From NCBI GenBank assembly GCA_003762615.1, contig RIAZ01000021.1, positions 29,594-93,593 of the forward strand: 64,000 nucleotides of DNA. The letters are read 5' to 3'. The translations under genes were made by a program, and so were the position numbers. The DNA comes from Muribaculaceae bacterium Isolate-037 (Harlan) (GTDB taxonomy: Bacteria; Bacteroidota; Bacteroidia; Bacteroidales; Muribaculaceae). The notes under the pieces are model-generated. The model did no database searches, was not told the DNA's origin, and worked only from the letters and a program-made list of their open reading frames with translations. Shown piece by piece: positions 1 through 8,169 of the stretch. The stretch's first letter is position 1. Every line of letters starts with the position of its first letter.

Positions 1-1290
1 CGCAATGCAGTGATCTATGAGGTAAACCTCCGCCAATACACCGATTCCGGCACTATCACCGCGTTTGCCCGTGAGCTTCCCCGCCTGAAGGAACTTGGTG
101 TGGATATTCTCTGGATGATGCCTATCCACCCCATCAGCAAGGATGGTCGTAAAGGCACACTCGGAAGCTACTATGCAGTGGCAGACTACAAGGCTTTCAA
201 TCCCGAATTTGGCACCATCGACCAGTTTAAGGAGGTGGTGAAACAGATCCATGACAATGGCATGAAAGTGATACTCGACTGGGTGCCTAACCATTCCGGT
301 CGCGACAACAAGTGGGTGACTGAACATCCCGACTGGTATGAGAAGGATTCCCTCGGCAATATGAAAGGGGTATATGACTGGACTGATGTCTACGTGTTTG
401 ACTACTCCAACAAAGAGATGCGTAAGGGTATGATTGACGCTATGAAATTCTGGCTTACTGATGTAGGCGTTGACGGATTCCGTTGCGACGTAGCTATGGA
501 AGTGCCGACAGACTTCTGGGAGGAGGCTCGTCCGCAGTTGCAGGCTGTGAAGGAGGATCTCTTCATGCTTGCCGAGGCAAGCGTGCCGGAGCTGCAGAAG
601 GATGGTTTCGACATGGGTTACAACTGGCCTATGAAAGATCTCTTCAGCGCAATCGCCGCCACATCCGGACAATACTCGTTCAAGGGTTCTGACGGAAAGG
701 TAAGGGAATTTCCCACCACTCACGCAAATGCAATCGACTCTCTTGTAAATCGTCAGGCTGCCGATTATCCGAAAGACACCTATCTGATGAACATGGTGAC
801 TAACCATGACCTCAACTCTTGGGAAGGCACAGAGTTTGATCGTCTCGGAAATCTATCCGATGCTTTCGCCGTATTGTCATACACTCTCCCCGGTATGCCT
901 CTCATCTACACCGGTCAGGAGACAGGCATGAACCGTGCCTTTGAATTTTTTGAAAAAGATAAGGCTCCGACATGGGAACCGCGCAATGCCTATTTCACAT
1001 TCTATCAGAACCTCAACCGTCTGAAACACACCCAGCACGCTCTTGCTGCCGGATTGGAAGGCGGAGAGATGGTCAACCTCCCCACCACAAGCAACGACAT
1101 CATAGCTTTCTCACGCGAGAAGGATGGATCTAAGGTAGTGGTGCTTGCAAACCTCGGTAAAGAGGAGTGTGATGTGAAATTCACCGGCACAACGCCCGAC
1201 GTAAACGGCATGAAGAACTTCTTCACTGAAGAAGCCGCCAAACTTCCCGCTACACTCACTCCGGGACAGTATCTCGTATTTGTGAAGTAA
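1..1290 (+). CDS. Alpha-amylase family glycosidase (GH13), 5' end outside the window
   Basis: This is a retaining alpha-glucan hydrolase or transglycosylase with a (beta/alpha)8 barrel. The reading frame is open from base 1 (R-N-A-V-I-Y-E-V-N), so the true start lies upstream and the GTG at 10 is internal. The four GH13 regions are visible: DWVPNH near 277, GFRCDVA with the nucleophile Asp near 475-495, the acid/base Glu in AEAS near 571, and NHD near 802. A short all-beta C-terminal domain ends at 1290. The substrate (maltodextrin, starch or another glucan) cannot be told from the sequence. The gene is followed directly by a strong terminator and faces the convergent transporter gene. Confidence 0.93.
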   Translation, partial: RNAVIYEVNLRQYTDSGTITAFARELPRLKELGVDILWMMPIHPISKDGRKGTLGSYYAVADYKAFNPEFGTIDQFKEVVKQIHDNGMKVILDWVPNHSGRDNKWVTEHPDWYEKDSLGNMKGVYDWTDVYVFDYSNKEMRKGMIDAMKFWLTDVGVDGFRCDVAMEVPTDFWEEARPQLQAVKEDLFMLAEASVPELQKDGFDMGYNWPMKDLFSAIAATSGQYSFKGSDGKVREFPTTHANAIDSLVNRQAADYPKDTYLMNMVTNHDLNSWEGTEFDRLGNLSDAFAVLSYTLPGMPLIYTGQETGMNRAFEFFEKDKAPTWEPRNAYFTFYQNLNRLKHTQHALAAGLEGGEMVNLPTTSNDIIAFSREKDGSKVVVLANLGKEECDVKFTGTTPDVNGMKNFFTEEAAKLPATLTPGQYLVFVK

Positions 1291-1310
1291 GAGAAGCCCA
1301 ATAATAACGG

Positions 1311-1404
1311 CTCGGTCCCCCAATCTTCTGAAAGGGTAGTTAATATGACAGTATTGTCACTAAAACTCCCCCTTCAGGGGATTGGGGGACCGAGGTGTTT
1401 TTTT
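1311..1404 (+). terminator. Long-stem intrinsic terminator between convergent genes
   Basis: A 15-bp inverted repeat (CTCGGTCCCCCAATC at 1311-1325, its complement at 1380-1394) encloses a second nested complementarity (CTGAAAGGG against CCCCCTTCAG). A run of seven T follows at 1398-1404. It should end the amylase transcript. The T-run overlaps the stop codon of the convergent transporter gene. Confidence 0.85.
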
Positions 1405-3064
1405 ACAACGCCGCCAGGATTATCACCTGCGCTATCACCACTCTCACAAACATGCCGAGAGGATAGACAGTAGCGTATGCCACTGCTGCCTCATCCCCAT
1501 TTATATTATCGGAAGCATACGTCAATGCCATTGGGTTTGCCATTGATCCACACAACACTCCGCAACTACTGCCGAAGTCAAGATGTCCGATACGCATGCA
1601 TATCAAGCCCATTATCAGCACCGGAATCACAGTTATCAGGAAACCGAGTCCCACCCACAAGAATCCATCTCCCTGCATTAGAGTCTCGAAGAAACTTCCG
1701 CCCGCCTCGAGTCCGAGACAAGAGAGATAGAGTGACAGTCCGATTCCACGCAGCATGAGATTGGCGGAGGTGGTGGTGTAAGTGATCATGTGTAACTCCG
1801 GACCAAAACGCCCGATCACAAGTCCGGCAACAATTGGTCCGCCGGCAAGTCCCAATTTCACCGGAGCACTCATCCCCGGCAAGAAGAATGGTATTGAGCC
1901 GAGGAGCAGACCCAAGAGCATACCGATGAATATCACCGCCATATTCGGCTCATTTAGTGATGCCGACCTGTTTCCAAGCACCTTCGCCACATTATCGAGC
2001 GATTTCGCCTCACCGACCACGGTGAGCCTGTCGCCAAGCTGGAGCACGAGCCCCGGATTTGCAAGGAGCTGCACTCCGGCGCGACGCACGCGGCTTATAT
2101 TTATGCCGTAACTGTTGCGAAGACGGAGCGAACCCAATTTCTTTCCATTGATTTCCGGACGCGTCACCGTGATATTGCGCGATTCCAGTTGGCTGTCGAT
2201 TGCATTCCAATCGATCTCCTCACTGTTCCAGTCCTCATTCTCATGCTCTCCGAAAAGCATCGTCACCACAGGCACATCCTTCTCTGTAGAAGCCACAAGC
2301 ACACGATCATTCTCCTGAAGCGTAAGTTCCGACGTAGGGATAGTCACTTTTCCATCACGCCAAAGACGTGAAATCACGAAACTCACGCCTACCAACGACA
2401 CCGCTTCCTTCACCGATTTCCCGAAAAGGGCGGGATTCACCACACGGAAAGCATCGATATGAGTCTTATTGATATCATCATGTGCCGGCACCTCCAGATC
2501 TGACGGACGCGCCATAAAACGGCGTATCAGTATCATGGCAAGTATCACACCGACTACACCCAACGGATAAGTGACCGCACAGCTCAATGCCGTGGCACTC
2601 GCAGGCAGTCCCACCTGCTGGAGAGCCTGTTGGGCGGCTGCAAGTGCGGGGGTATTGGTGGTTGCTCCGCAAAGCACTCCCACCATGTCGCTCAGCGGCA
2701 AGCCGAATCCGAAACTTATGCCGACTGTCATTACAGTGCCGAGTAAAATCACGCCCAACCCGAGAAGATTTAGACGCACACCACCCTTCCTGAAGGAACT
2801 GAAAAAACCGGGGCCCACCTGCAAACCAAGTTCATAGACAAACAAGACAAGTCCGAAATTCTGTGCAAACAGGAGCATATCATGATTTATCGACAAGCCG
2901 ATATGCCCGGCAAATATTCCGGCGAAGAATACCCACGTCACACCCAGCGAGATACCCTTTATACGAATCTTGCCGAGTCCGAGACCGACAGCGATGATAA
3001 TCGCAATGATTATCACCGCCTGAATCGGTGTCTTATCATATAGTATGGTCTGAACCCACTGCAT
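1403..3064 (-). CDS. AspT/YidE/YbjL-family transporter with two RCK_C domains
   Basis: This 553-residue inner-membrane protein has the classic arrangement of the aspartate-alanine exchanger superfamily. About five hydrophobic helices lie at residues 15-190. Two soluble TrkA-C/RCK_C-like domains follow at roughly 205-290 and 290-370. A second half-repeat of helices runs from about 375 to the end. Both halves carry glycine-rich re-entrant sequences (GATTNTPAL and GSMANPMAL), typical of this duplication fold. Family members move dicarboxylates or amino acids, but the substrate is not predictable here. The start lies 5 nt after the metY stop, so the two are probably co-transcribed, which hints at a link with sulfur amino acids or succinate/acetate balance. 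That link is inference. Confidence 0.85.
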   Translation of the reverse strand: MQWVQTILYDKTPIQAVIIIAIIIAVGLGLGKIRIKGISLGVTWVFFAGIFAGHIGLSINHDMLLFAQNFGLVLFVYELGLQVGPGFFSSFRKGGVRLNLLGLGVILLGTVMTVGISFGFGLPLSDMVGVLCGATTNTPALAAAQQALQQVGLPASATALSCAVTYPLGVVGVILAMILIRRFMARPSDLEVPAHDDINKTHIDAFRVVNPALFGKSVKEAVSLVGVSFVISRLWRDGKVTIPTSELTLQENDRVLVASTEKDVPVVTMLFGEHENEDWNSEEIDWNAIDSQLESRNITVTRPEINGKKLGSLRLRNSYGINISRVRRAGVQLLANPGLVLQLGDRLTVVGEAKSLDNVAKVLGNRSASLNEPNMAVIFIGMLLGLLLGSIPFFLPGMSAPVKLGLAGGPIVAGLVIGRFGPELHMITYTTTSANLMLRGIGLSLYLSCLGLEAGGSFFETLMQGDGFLWVGLGFLITVIPVLIMGLICMRIGHLDFGSSCGVLCGSMANPMALTYASDNINGDEAAVAYATVYPLGMFVRVVIAQVIILAAL

Positions 3065-3069
3065 TTCAA

Positions 3070-4350
3070 TTATTCGCCAAGAGCCTGTTGAAGATCATTG
3101 ATAATGTCGTCCACATCCTCTATGCCGACTGAAAGCCGCACAAGATCGGGAGCGACACCAGCCTCACGGAGCTGTTCGTCGGTAAGTTGGCGGTGGGTAT
3201 GGCTTGCCGGATGAAGCACACACGTGCGCGCATCAGCCACGTGTGTAACGATGGATATGAATTTAAGACGATCCATGAACCCAATCGCCTCCTCACGCGA
3301 ACCCTTCAATCCGAAAGATATTACGCCACACGTGCCGTTAGGCATCTGCTTCTTGGCAAGCTCATGATATTTGCTGGTCTCCAGTCCGGCATAATTCACC
3401 CAACCCACTTTCGGATTCTTCTCCAGCCACTGAGCCACCTTCAACGCGTTCTCGCAATGACGCGCCACACGGAGATGAAGCGTCTCAAGACCTATATTCA
3501 GAAGGAATGAATTATGAGGCGACGGTATGGAACCGAGGTCGCGCATAAGTTGCGCGGTGGCCTTCGTGATGAAAGCACCCTTGCCGAATGCCTTGGTATA
3601 CGTAAGTCCGTGATACGACTCGTCGGGTGTGGTCAGTCCGGGGAACTTCTCGGCATGTGCCTCCCAATCGAAATTGCCGCTGTCGACAATAGCACCACCT
3701 ACGCTTGTGGCGTGTCCGTCCATATATTTGGTGGTGGAATGCGTCACGATATCCGCACCCCATTCAAACGGGCGGCAATTGATCGGAGTCGGGAAAGTGT
3801 TGTCAACTACCAAAGGTACTCCGTGAGAATGTGCCACACGTGCAAACTTCTCAATGTCAAGGATATCATTACTTGGATTGGATATAGTCTCACCGAAAAG
3901 CAGCTTAGTGTTCGGACGGAACGCGGCAGACAGTTCCTCCTCCGAAGCATCGGGACTTACAAACGTGCACTCTATCCCCATCTTCTTCATTGTCACGGCA
4001 AACAGATTGAACGTGCCGCCATATATAGCCGATGAGCACACAAAATGGTCGCCGCTCTCGCAAAGATTAAACACTGCATAGAAATTTGCTGCCTGACCGG
4101 AAGAGGTCAGTATAGCCGCCACGCCCCCCTCCAGCTCCGCAATCTTGGAAGCGACAGCATCATTGGTGGGATTCGCAAGACGTGTGTAGAAATAGCCATT
4201 CTCCTCCAGGTCAAACAGACGTGCCATCTGTTCGGAAGATGAATATTTGAAAGTTGTGCTCTGATAGATCGGCAGCACACGCGCCTCGCCATTTCCGGGT
4301 TTCCATCCACCCTGCACGCATATAGTGCCGGCATTCTGTTTATTCGACAT
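3070..4350 (-). CDS. metY: O-acetylhomoserine sulfhydrylase (PLP-dependent)
   Basis: The enzyme makes homocysteine from O-acetyl-L-homoserine and sulfide, a cytoplasmic step of methionine synthesis. At 426 residues it has the usual length of the MetY branch of the Cys/Met PLP enzymes. The PLP lysine is K208 in THSTTKYMDGHAT, and the phosphate-binding SSGQAA loop is at 83-88. Other conserved stretches are YTRLANPT near 55-62 and VVDNTFPTP near 181-189. The ATG at 4350 gives the conserved N-terminus. It is the first gene of a two-gene unit with the transporter. A 30-nt palindrome in its promoter region suggests control by a dimeric regulator. Confidence 0.93.
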   Translation of the reverse strand: MSNKQNAGTICVQGGWKPGNGEARVLPIYQSTTFKYSSSEQMARLFDLEENGYFYTRLANPTNDAVASKIAELEGGVAAILTSSGQAANFYAVFNLCESGDHFVCSSAIYGGTFNLFAVTMKKMGIECTFVSPDASEEELSAAFRPNTKLLFGETISNPSNDILDIEKFARVAHSHGVPLVVDNTFPTPINCRPFEWGADIVTHSTTKYMDGHATSVGGAIVDSGNFDWEAHAEKFPGLTTPDESYHGLTYTKAFGKGAFITKATAQLMRDLGSIPSPHNSFLLNIGLETLHLRVARHCENALKVAQWLEKNPKVGWVNYAGLETSKYHELAKKQMPNGTCGVISFGLKGSREEAIGFMDRLKFISIVTHVADARTCVLHPASHTHRQLTDEQLREAGVAPDLVRLSVGIEDVDDIINDLQQALGE

Positions 4351-4674
4351 TTTTTTAATATTTTAATTGAAAAGAGTAATGTTTAAGTAACCATGGTAAA
4401 CAACATACCACCCGTCCAAATTATTTTTTGGAGATTACTAACCACAAAATTAGTGAATAAATCCGATTGAACAGGTTCAATCGGATTTCAAAGATTAAAA
4501 ATTTTCAGATTTTTACAAAATAGCCCCTTACAATACCCTCTTCCGCTCATCTAATTATACCTCGGATTTGTTGTAGTTAATGAAGTCATTTTAACTTATT
4601 CCTAAATGATTTCAATAAGAAGAAAATTCCACTGAAGTTGTCCATGCTTCACTATATATAACCCACAATAAGAG
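4351..4674. other. Divergent intergenic region, metY / outer-membrane protein
   Basis: This gap of 324 bp contains no gene that I can support. On the minus strand a Bacteroidetes -7-like element TAATTTTG reads from 4452 to 4445 towards metY, without a clear -33 partner. Its expected -33 area is covered by the palindrome at 4459-4488. The metY leader of about 90 nt contains a small hairpin (CCAAA-N6-TTTGG) and a CCATGG-centred dyad near 4392. I saw no convincing S-adenosylmethionine riboswitch. Confidence 0.6.
4459..4488. promoter_or_regulatory. Perfect 14+14 palindrome, candidate operator
   Basis: AAATCCGATTGAAC (4459-4472) is followed after two bases by its exact reverse complement (4475-4488). 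It sits 7 bp from a -7-like element facing metY, in a divergent region with no gene ending nearby. An operator is therefore more likely than a terminator. No T-run of terminator quality follows on either side. Confidence 0.6.
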
Positions 4675-5373
4675 ATGATCCGCATATTATTGATTTCAGT
4701 TCTCCTTTTTCTGACAGGATTTCACGCAAATGCCCAGTTTGTCGGAGAAGTCCACATATCGGAATTTAAAATTCTAATCTTACAGAAGAGAAGAATCATA
4801 CCGCCCGCCACTGCCGACAACGGACATTTCCTCTATGCGTCAGCAGGCATAGGACATATCGTCTCGAAAGTATACAGCGACTGGACCTCCGGCGATGCAC
4901 GCCTCGGTCCCGACTGGTGTGCCGGATATGATTGGATAGGTAAGAAACGTTTTGGCGCAGGTCTGTTATACTCCGGCTTCACTTCCACCGGAAAAACCAA
5001 TACCACCTACGGCAATTTCAAGCAACGTTTTCTCCTTAATTATATCGCGCCGCAATTCGCATACCGGATACGTCAATCCAAATGGGCTTTCGGCGGCAGA
5101 GCCGGAATCGGACTCGCAATATATACCGACAGGATAACCGGCGACTGCTCCCCTTGTGACGACAGGTCATTATCTCGCAAGACCGTCTGCGGATTCGGCT
5201 ACAACGTGGGTATCTTCGCGGAATATGAAATTGCCGGGAAACTATGGTTCAGCTGTGGACTAAATTTCCTCGATAACTATGTCAGGCAGGATAAGGATAA
5301 ATTCGGCATACCTGAAAACGGCAACGGATTCAAACGCTTGGGTCTTGACCTGGGAATTAGATTCCAACTCTGA
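4675..5373 (+). CDS. Secreted outer-membrane beta-barrel-like protein, unknown function
   Basis: The 232-residue product starts with a clear Sec signal peptide (residues 1-20, ending HANA before Q21). The rest is rich in alternating aromatic/Gly strands (YASAGIGH, FGAGLLYSGFTS, FAYRIRQSKWAFGGRAGIGLA, FNVG-type strands) and ends in a Phe-Gln-Leu strand. This pattern is seen in small Bacteroidetes outer-membrane barrels. A pair of cysteines (CSPC near residue 158) may form a loop disulfide. I do not recognise a family with a known role. It is monocistronic and divergent from metY, with the palindrome between them. Confidence 0.6.
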   Translation: MIRILLISVLLFLTGFHANAQFVGEVHISEFKILILQKRRIIPPATADNGHFLYASAGIGHIVSKVYSDWTSGDARLGPDWCAGYDWIGKKRFGAGLLYSGFTSTGKTNTTYGNFKQRFLLNYIAPQFAYRIRQSKWAFGGRAGIGLAIYTDRITGDCSPCDDRSLSRKTVCGFGYNVGIFAEYEIAGKLWFSCGLNFLDNYVRQDKDKFGIPENGNGFKRLGLDLGIRFQL

Positions 5374-5503
5374 CATTCATCACCTCAACAAAGATTTCAA
5401 AGCACAAACTTACCTCCAAAAATCGTAAAATCGCTTATATTTCATATATTATTGGTGCCAAATCATAAAAAAACTGTGAATAATTGTAAAAAATACACTT
5501 ATT

Positions 5504-5535
5504 TTTGTATGGCTATAAAATTATTACTAACTTTA
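5504..5535 (+). promoter_or_regulatory. Probable promoter of dtd
   Basis: A -33 element TTTG at 5504-5507 and a -7 element TAACTTTA at 5528-5535 are separated by 20 bp, the spacing of Bacteroidetes promoters. The last base of the -7 differs from the TAnnTTTG consensus. The TTTG itself ends a second TATTTTTG box (5500-5507), so an alternative start is possible. Confidence 0.5.
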
Positions 5536-5601
5536 TAGCATCAAACCTAATACGATTACAATTGAAGTTAACTTAACTTCATTCCATATAAACTCGCCCA
5601 C

Positions 5602-6054
5602 ATGAGATTAGTGATTCAAAGAGTCAGCCGTGCCTCAGTTGAGATAGCCGGAAGCATACACAGCGAGATAGGCACCGGACTGATGATACTCGTCGGAATC
5701 CGCGAGGGAGACACCATTGCGGATGTAGATTGGCTCGTAGGGAAAACCGCCGCAATGCGGATATTTCCTGACGACAATGGCGTCATGAACCGCTCGCTCC
5801 TCGATGTCGATGGGGAAGCCCTTGCCGTCAGCCAATTCACCCTCAACGCCTCTACAAAGAAAGGGAACAGACCTAGCTACATACATGCCGCCGGACATGA
5901 CACTGCGATACCTCTATATGAGGCATATTGCGAGAAACTCTCAACGGCTTTGGGCAAACCGGTGAAACGTGGTGTCTTCGGAGCCGACATGCAGGTGTCT
6001 CTCGTGAATGACGGACCTGTCACTATAATCATTGACTCCCTCCTAAAAGAATAA
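5602..6054 (+). CDS. dtd: D-aminoacyl-tRNA deacylase
   Basis: The enzyme hydrolyses D-amino acids, and also glycine mischarged on tRNA-Ala, from tRNA in the cytoplasm. At 150 residues it has the normal DTD length. The N-terminus MRLVIQRVSRASVEI, the SQFTLNASTKKGNRPS motif around residues 77-92 and the C-terminal GVFGADMQV followed by VNDGPVT (the cross-subunit Gly-Pro region) are the family hallmarks. It stands alone, with a promoter-like element 66 bp upstream. Confidence 0.95.
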   Translation: MRLVIQRVSRASVEIAGSIHSEIGTGLMILVGIREGDTIADVDWLVGKTAAMRIFPDDNGVMNRSLLDVDGEALAVSQFTLNASTKKGNRPSYIHAAGHDTAIPLYEAYCEKLSTALGKPVKRGVFGADMQVSLVNDGPVTIIIDSLLKE

Positions 6055-6143
6055 TACCCATCAACAGAATAAAAACTCCCCTCTCCTTATCTCCCCCTTC
6101 AGGGAGCCTATGCAAAACCATACAATTAACCTAATATTTTCTT

Positions 6144-8147
6144 ATGAAAAGACCTATTCTAACACTTGTGGCATTAGCCACAGCCACAAGCGCAATGATT
6201 GCTGCTCAGAAACCTGTCTCTGCGCCAAAAGGTGGGAAACAGATCAGCGACCATCTAATCGGTATCTTTTTTGAAGATATCAGTTCTTCCGCCGACGGAG
6301 GTCTCAACGCCGAACTTATCCAGAACGGCTCATTCGAATACAATCCTATGGAGCGTGACGGATGGGGTCCGGGTACAAACTGGAAAATGATACGCCCCGG
6401 ACATGCTCTCGGCAACCTGGAAGTGAAACAGCAAGACCCGATCCATCCCAACAACCCCAACTATATGCGCGTCTACGTAGAGCGCGTGCGTCCGTTCCGC
6501 GACTATAGCGGATGGATCGGGTTTGGCATGCAGAACGATGGTTTTGACGGTATAAGCGTAAAAAAGGATGCTGATTACGACTTCTCAATGTTCGTCCGCG
6601 ATGTCAACAAGAAGGGAATGAAAATTCGTGTGGCACTCGTGCAGCCGCAAGGCTGGGGCAAAGACCCTAAACTTCTCGCAGATGACACCATCTCAATCGA
6701 CAGCAACAACTGGAAGAGATACAGCTGCACACTACGTCCTACGGAAGACTGCACCAACGCTGCCTTGCAGTTCCTCGCTCTTGAGACCGGCGTGTTTGAC
6801 GTCGATATGGTTTCGCTCATGCCGCTTGACACATATAAGGGTCATGGCATACGCAAGGATCTTGCAGAGACAATCGAAAAACTGAATCCGAAATTCATGC
6901 GTTTCCCCGGAGGATGCGTGGTACATGGTGGCGGCGACGGCTTCTGGAATACCTACCACTGGAAAGAGACCGTAGGTCCGAAGGAGACAAGACGCCAGCA
7001 GAAAAACACATGGGGCTACCATCAGTCGATGAATATCGGTTATTACGAATATTTCCAGCTTTGTGAAGACATGGGCATGGAGCCTGTGCCTATCCTACCC
7101 TGCGGCGTAAGTTGCCAAGGCAGCAATGGTGGTTGGGGATTATGGCCCGAACAGGCTCAGGATGTTGTCGACATGAAGGATATGGACAGATGGACACAGG
7201 ATGCCCTCGACCTTATCGAATGGGCAAATGGTGATGCTTCCACAAAATGGGGCAAGGTGAGAGCCGAAGCCGGTCATCCCGAACCATTCAACCTCAAATA
7301 TCTCGGCATCGGCAATGAGGAGAAGATTTCTCCCGAATTTGCAGAACGATTCAAATACATGTATGACAGAATCACTGCCGCTCACCCCGAAATAATCATC
7401 GTGGGCACCGACGGTCCCGGTTCTCATCCCGGTAACCCCGACTATGAGGCAGGATGGAAACTTGCCGAAGAGCTTGAGATACCCATCAACGACGAGCATT
7501 ACTACGAACCCCGCGAATATTTCATGAAGTCGCGCCAGTATGATTCCTATCCCCGCGACAGGAAGAGCAAGGTATATCTCGGTGAATACGCATCAAAAGA
7601 TAAGAAACTCATCGATGCTCTCGCTGAGGCTCTCTATCTCCTTCATGTGGAGCGCAATGGCGACGTGGTTGTCATGACCTCCTACGCACCCCTCCTCGCC
7701 CGCAAGAACGCCACAAACTGGAACCCAGACCTTATCTACTTCGACAACGAGCGCGTTTATCCCACATGCAGCTACTACGTGCAGCAGATGTTCGGACAGT
7801 CGCAGGGCGACTACTATTATGGTGATTGCGTGGAGGTGGAGAATCCCGATAAATCGGAAGGCGATGGCTTCCTCCAGGAGCAGTCGGTGATCCTCAACAC
7901 CAAAGACCGCAAGCTCTTCGTGAAAGTCTGCAACGCTACCGACAAGGAGAAAACCGCAAAAATCGACCTTTCCCGATTCAATATCAAGAAGAATGCGAAG
8001 ATGACCGTGCTGAAGGGTAATCCTGAGGATGAGAACAATTTTGACGCACAGCCCATCTCCACCACAACTGAAGATGTGAAGGTAAGCAAGAAGATGAATG
8101 TGAAGCTCGCTCCATGGTCATTCGTAATGTATGAAATCAATCTCTAA
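6144..8147 (+). CDS. Alpha-L-arabinofuranosidase, GH51 with N-terminal carbohydrate-binding insert
   Basis: This is a secreted retaining enzyme that removes terminal arabinofuranose from arabinan or arabinoxylan. A signal peptide covers residues 1-21 (ending MIAAQ). The GH51 N-terminal strand (DHLIGIFFEDISSSADGG) follows, and a galactose-binding-like beta-sandwich lies at about 70-230. The barrel has FMRFPGG near 250, the acid/base Glu392 in GIGNEE and the nucleophile Glu481 in LGEYAS. A C-terminal beta domain ends at 667. The next gene (GH43) starts within 15-25 nt of its stop, so the two should be co-transcribed and act on the same arabinose-bearing glycan, probably in the periplasm. Confidence 0.93.
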   Translation: MKRPILTLVALATATSAMIAAQKPVSAPKGGKQISDHLIGIFFEDISSSADGGLNAELIQNGSFEYNPMERDGWGPGTNWKMIRPGHALGNLEVKQQDPIHPNNPNYMRVYVERVRPFRDYSGWIGFGMQNDGFDGISVKKDADYDFSMFVRDVNKKGMKIRVALVQPQGWGKDPKLLADDTISIDSNNWKRYSCTLRPTEDCTNAALQFLALETGVFDVDMVSLMPLDTYKGHGIRKDLAETIEKLNPKFMRFPGGCVVHGGGDGFWNTYHWKETVGPKETRRQQKNTWGYHQSMNIGYYEYFQLCEDMGMEPVPILPCGVSCQGSNGGWGLWPEQAQDVVDMKDMDRWTQDALDLIEWANGDASTKWGKVRAEAGHPEPFNLKYLGIGNEEKISPEFAERFKYMYDRITAAHPEIIIVGTDGPGSHPGNPDYEAGWKLAEELEIPINDEHYYEPREYFMKSRQYDSYPRDRKSKVYLGEYASKDKKLIDALAEALYLLHVERNGDVVVMTSYAPLLARKNATNWNPDLIYFDNERVYPTCSYYVQQMFGQSQGDYYYGDCVEVENPDKSEGDGFLQEQSVILNTKDRKLFVKVCNATDKEKTAKIDLSRFNIKKNAKMTVLKGNPEDENNFDAQPISTTTEDVKVSKKMNVKLAPWSFVMYEINL

Positions 8148-8169
8148 TCCGAGTCCTCGCATGCACATC

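Noticed and set aside
4351..4450. S-adenosylmethionine riboswitch in the metY leader
   Set aside because: The leader is only about 90 nt and shows small hairpins without the core elements of known SAM riboswitch classes.
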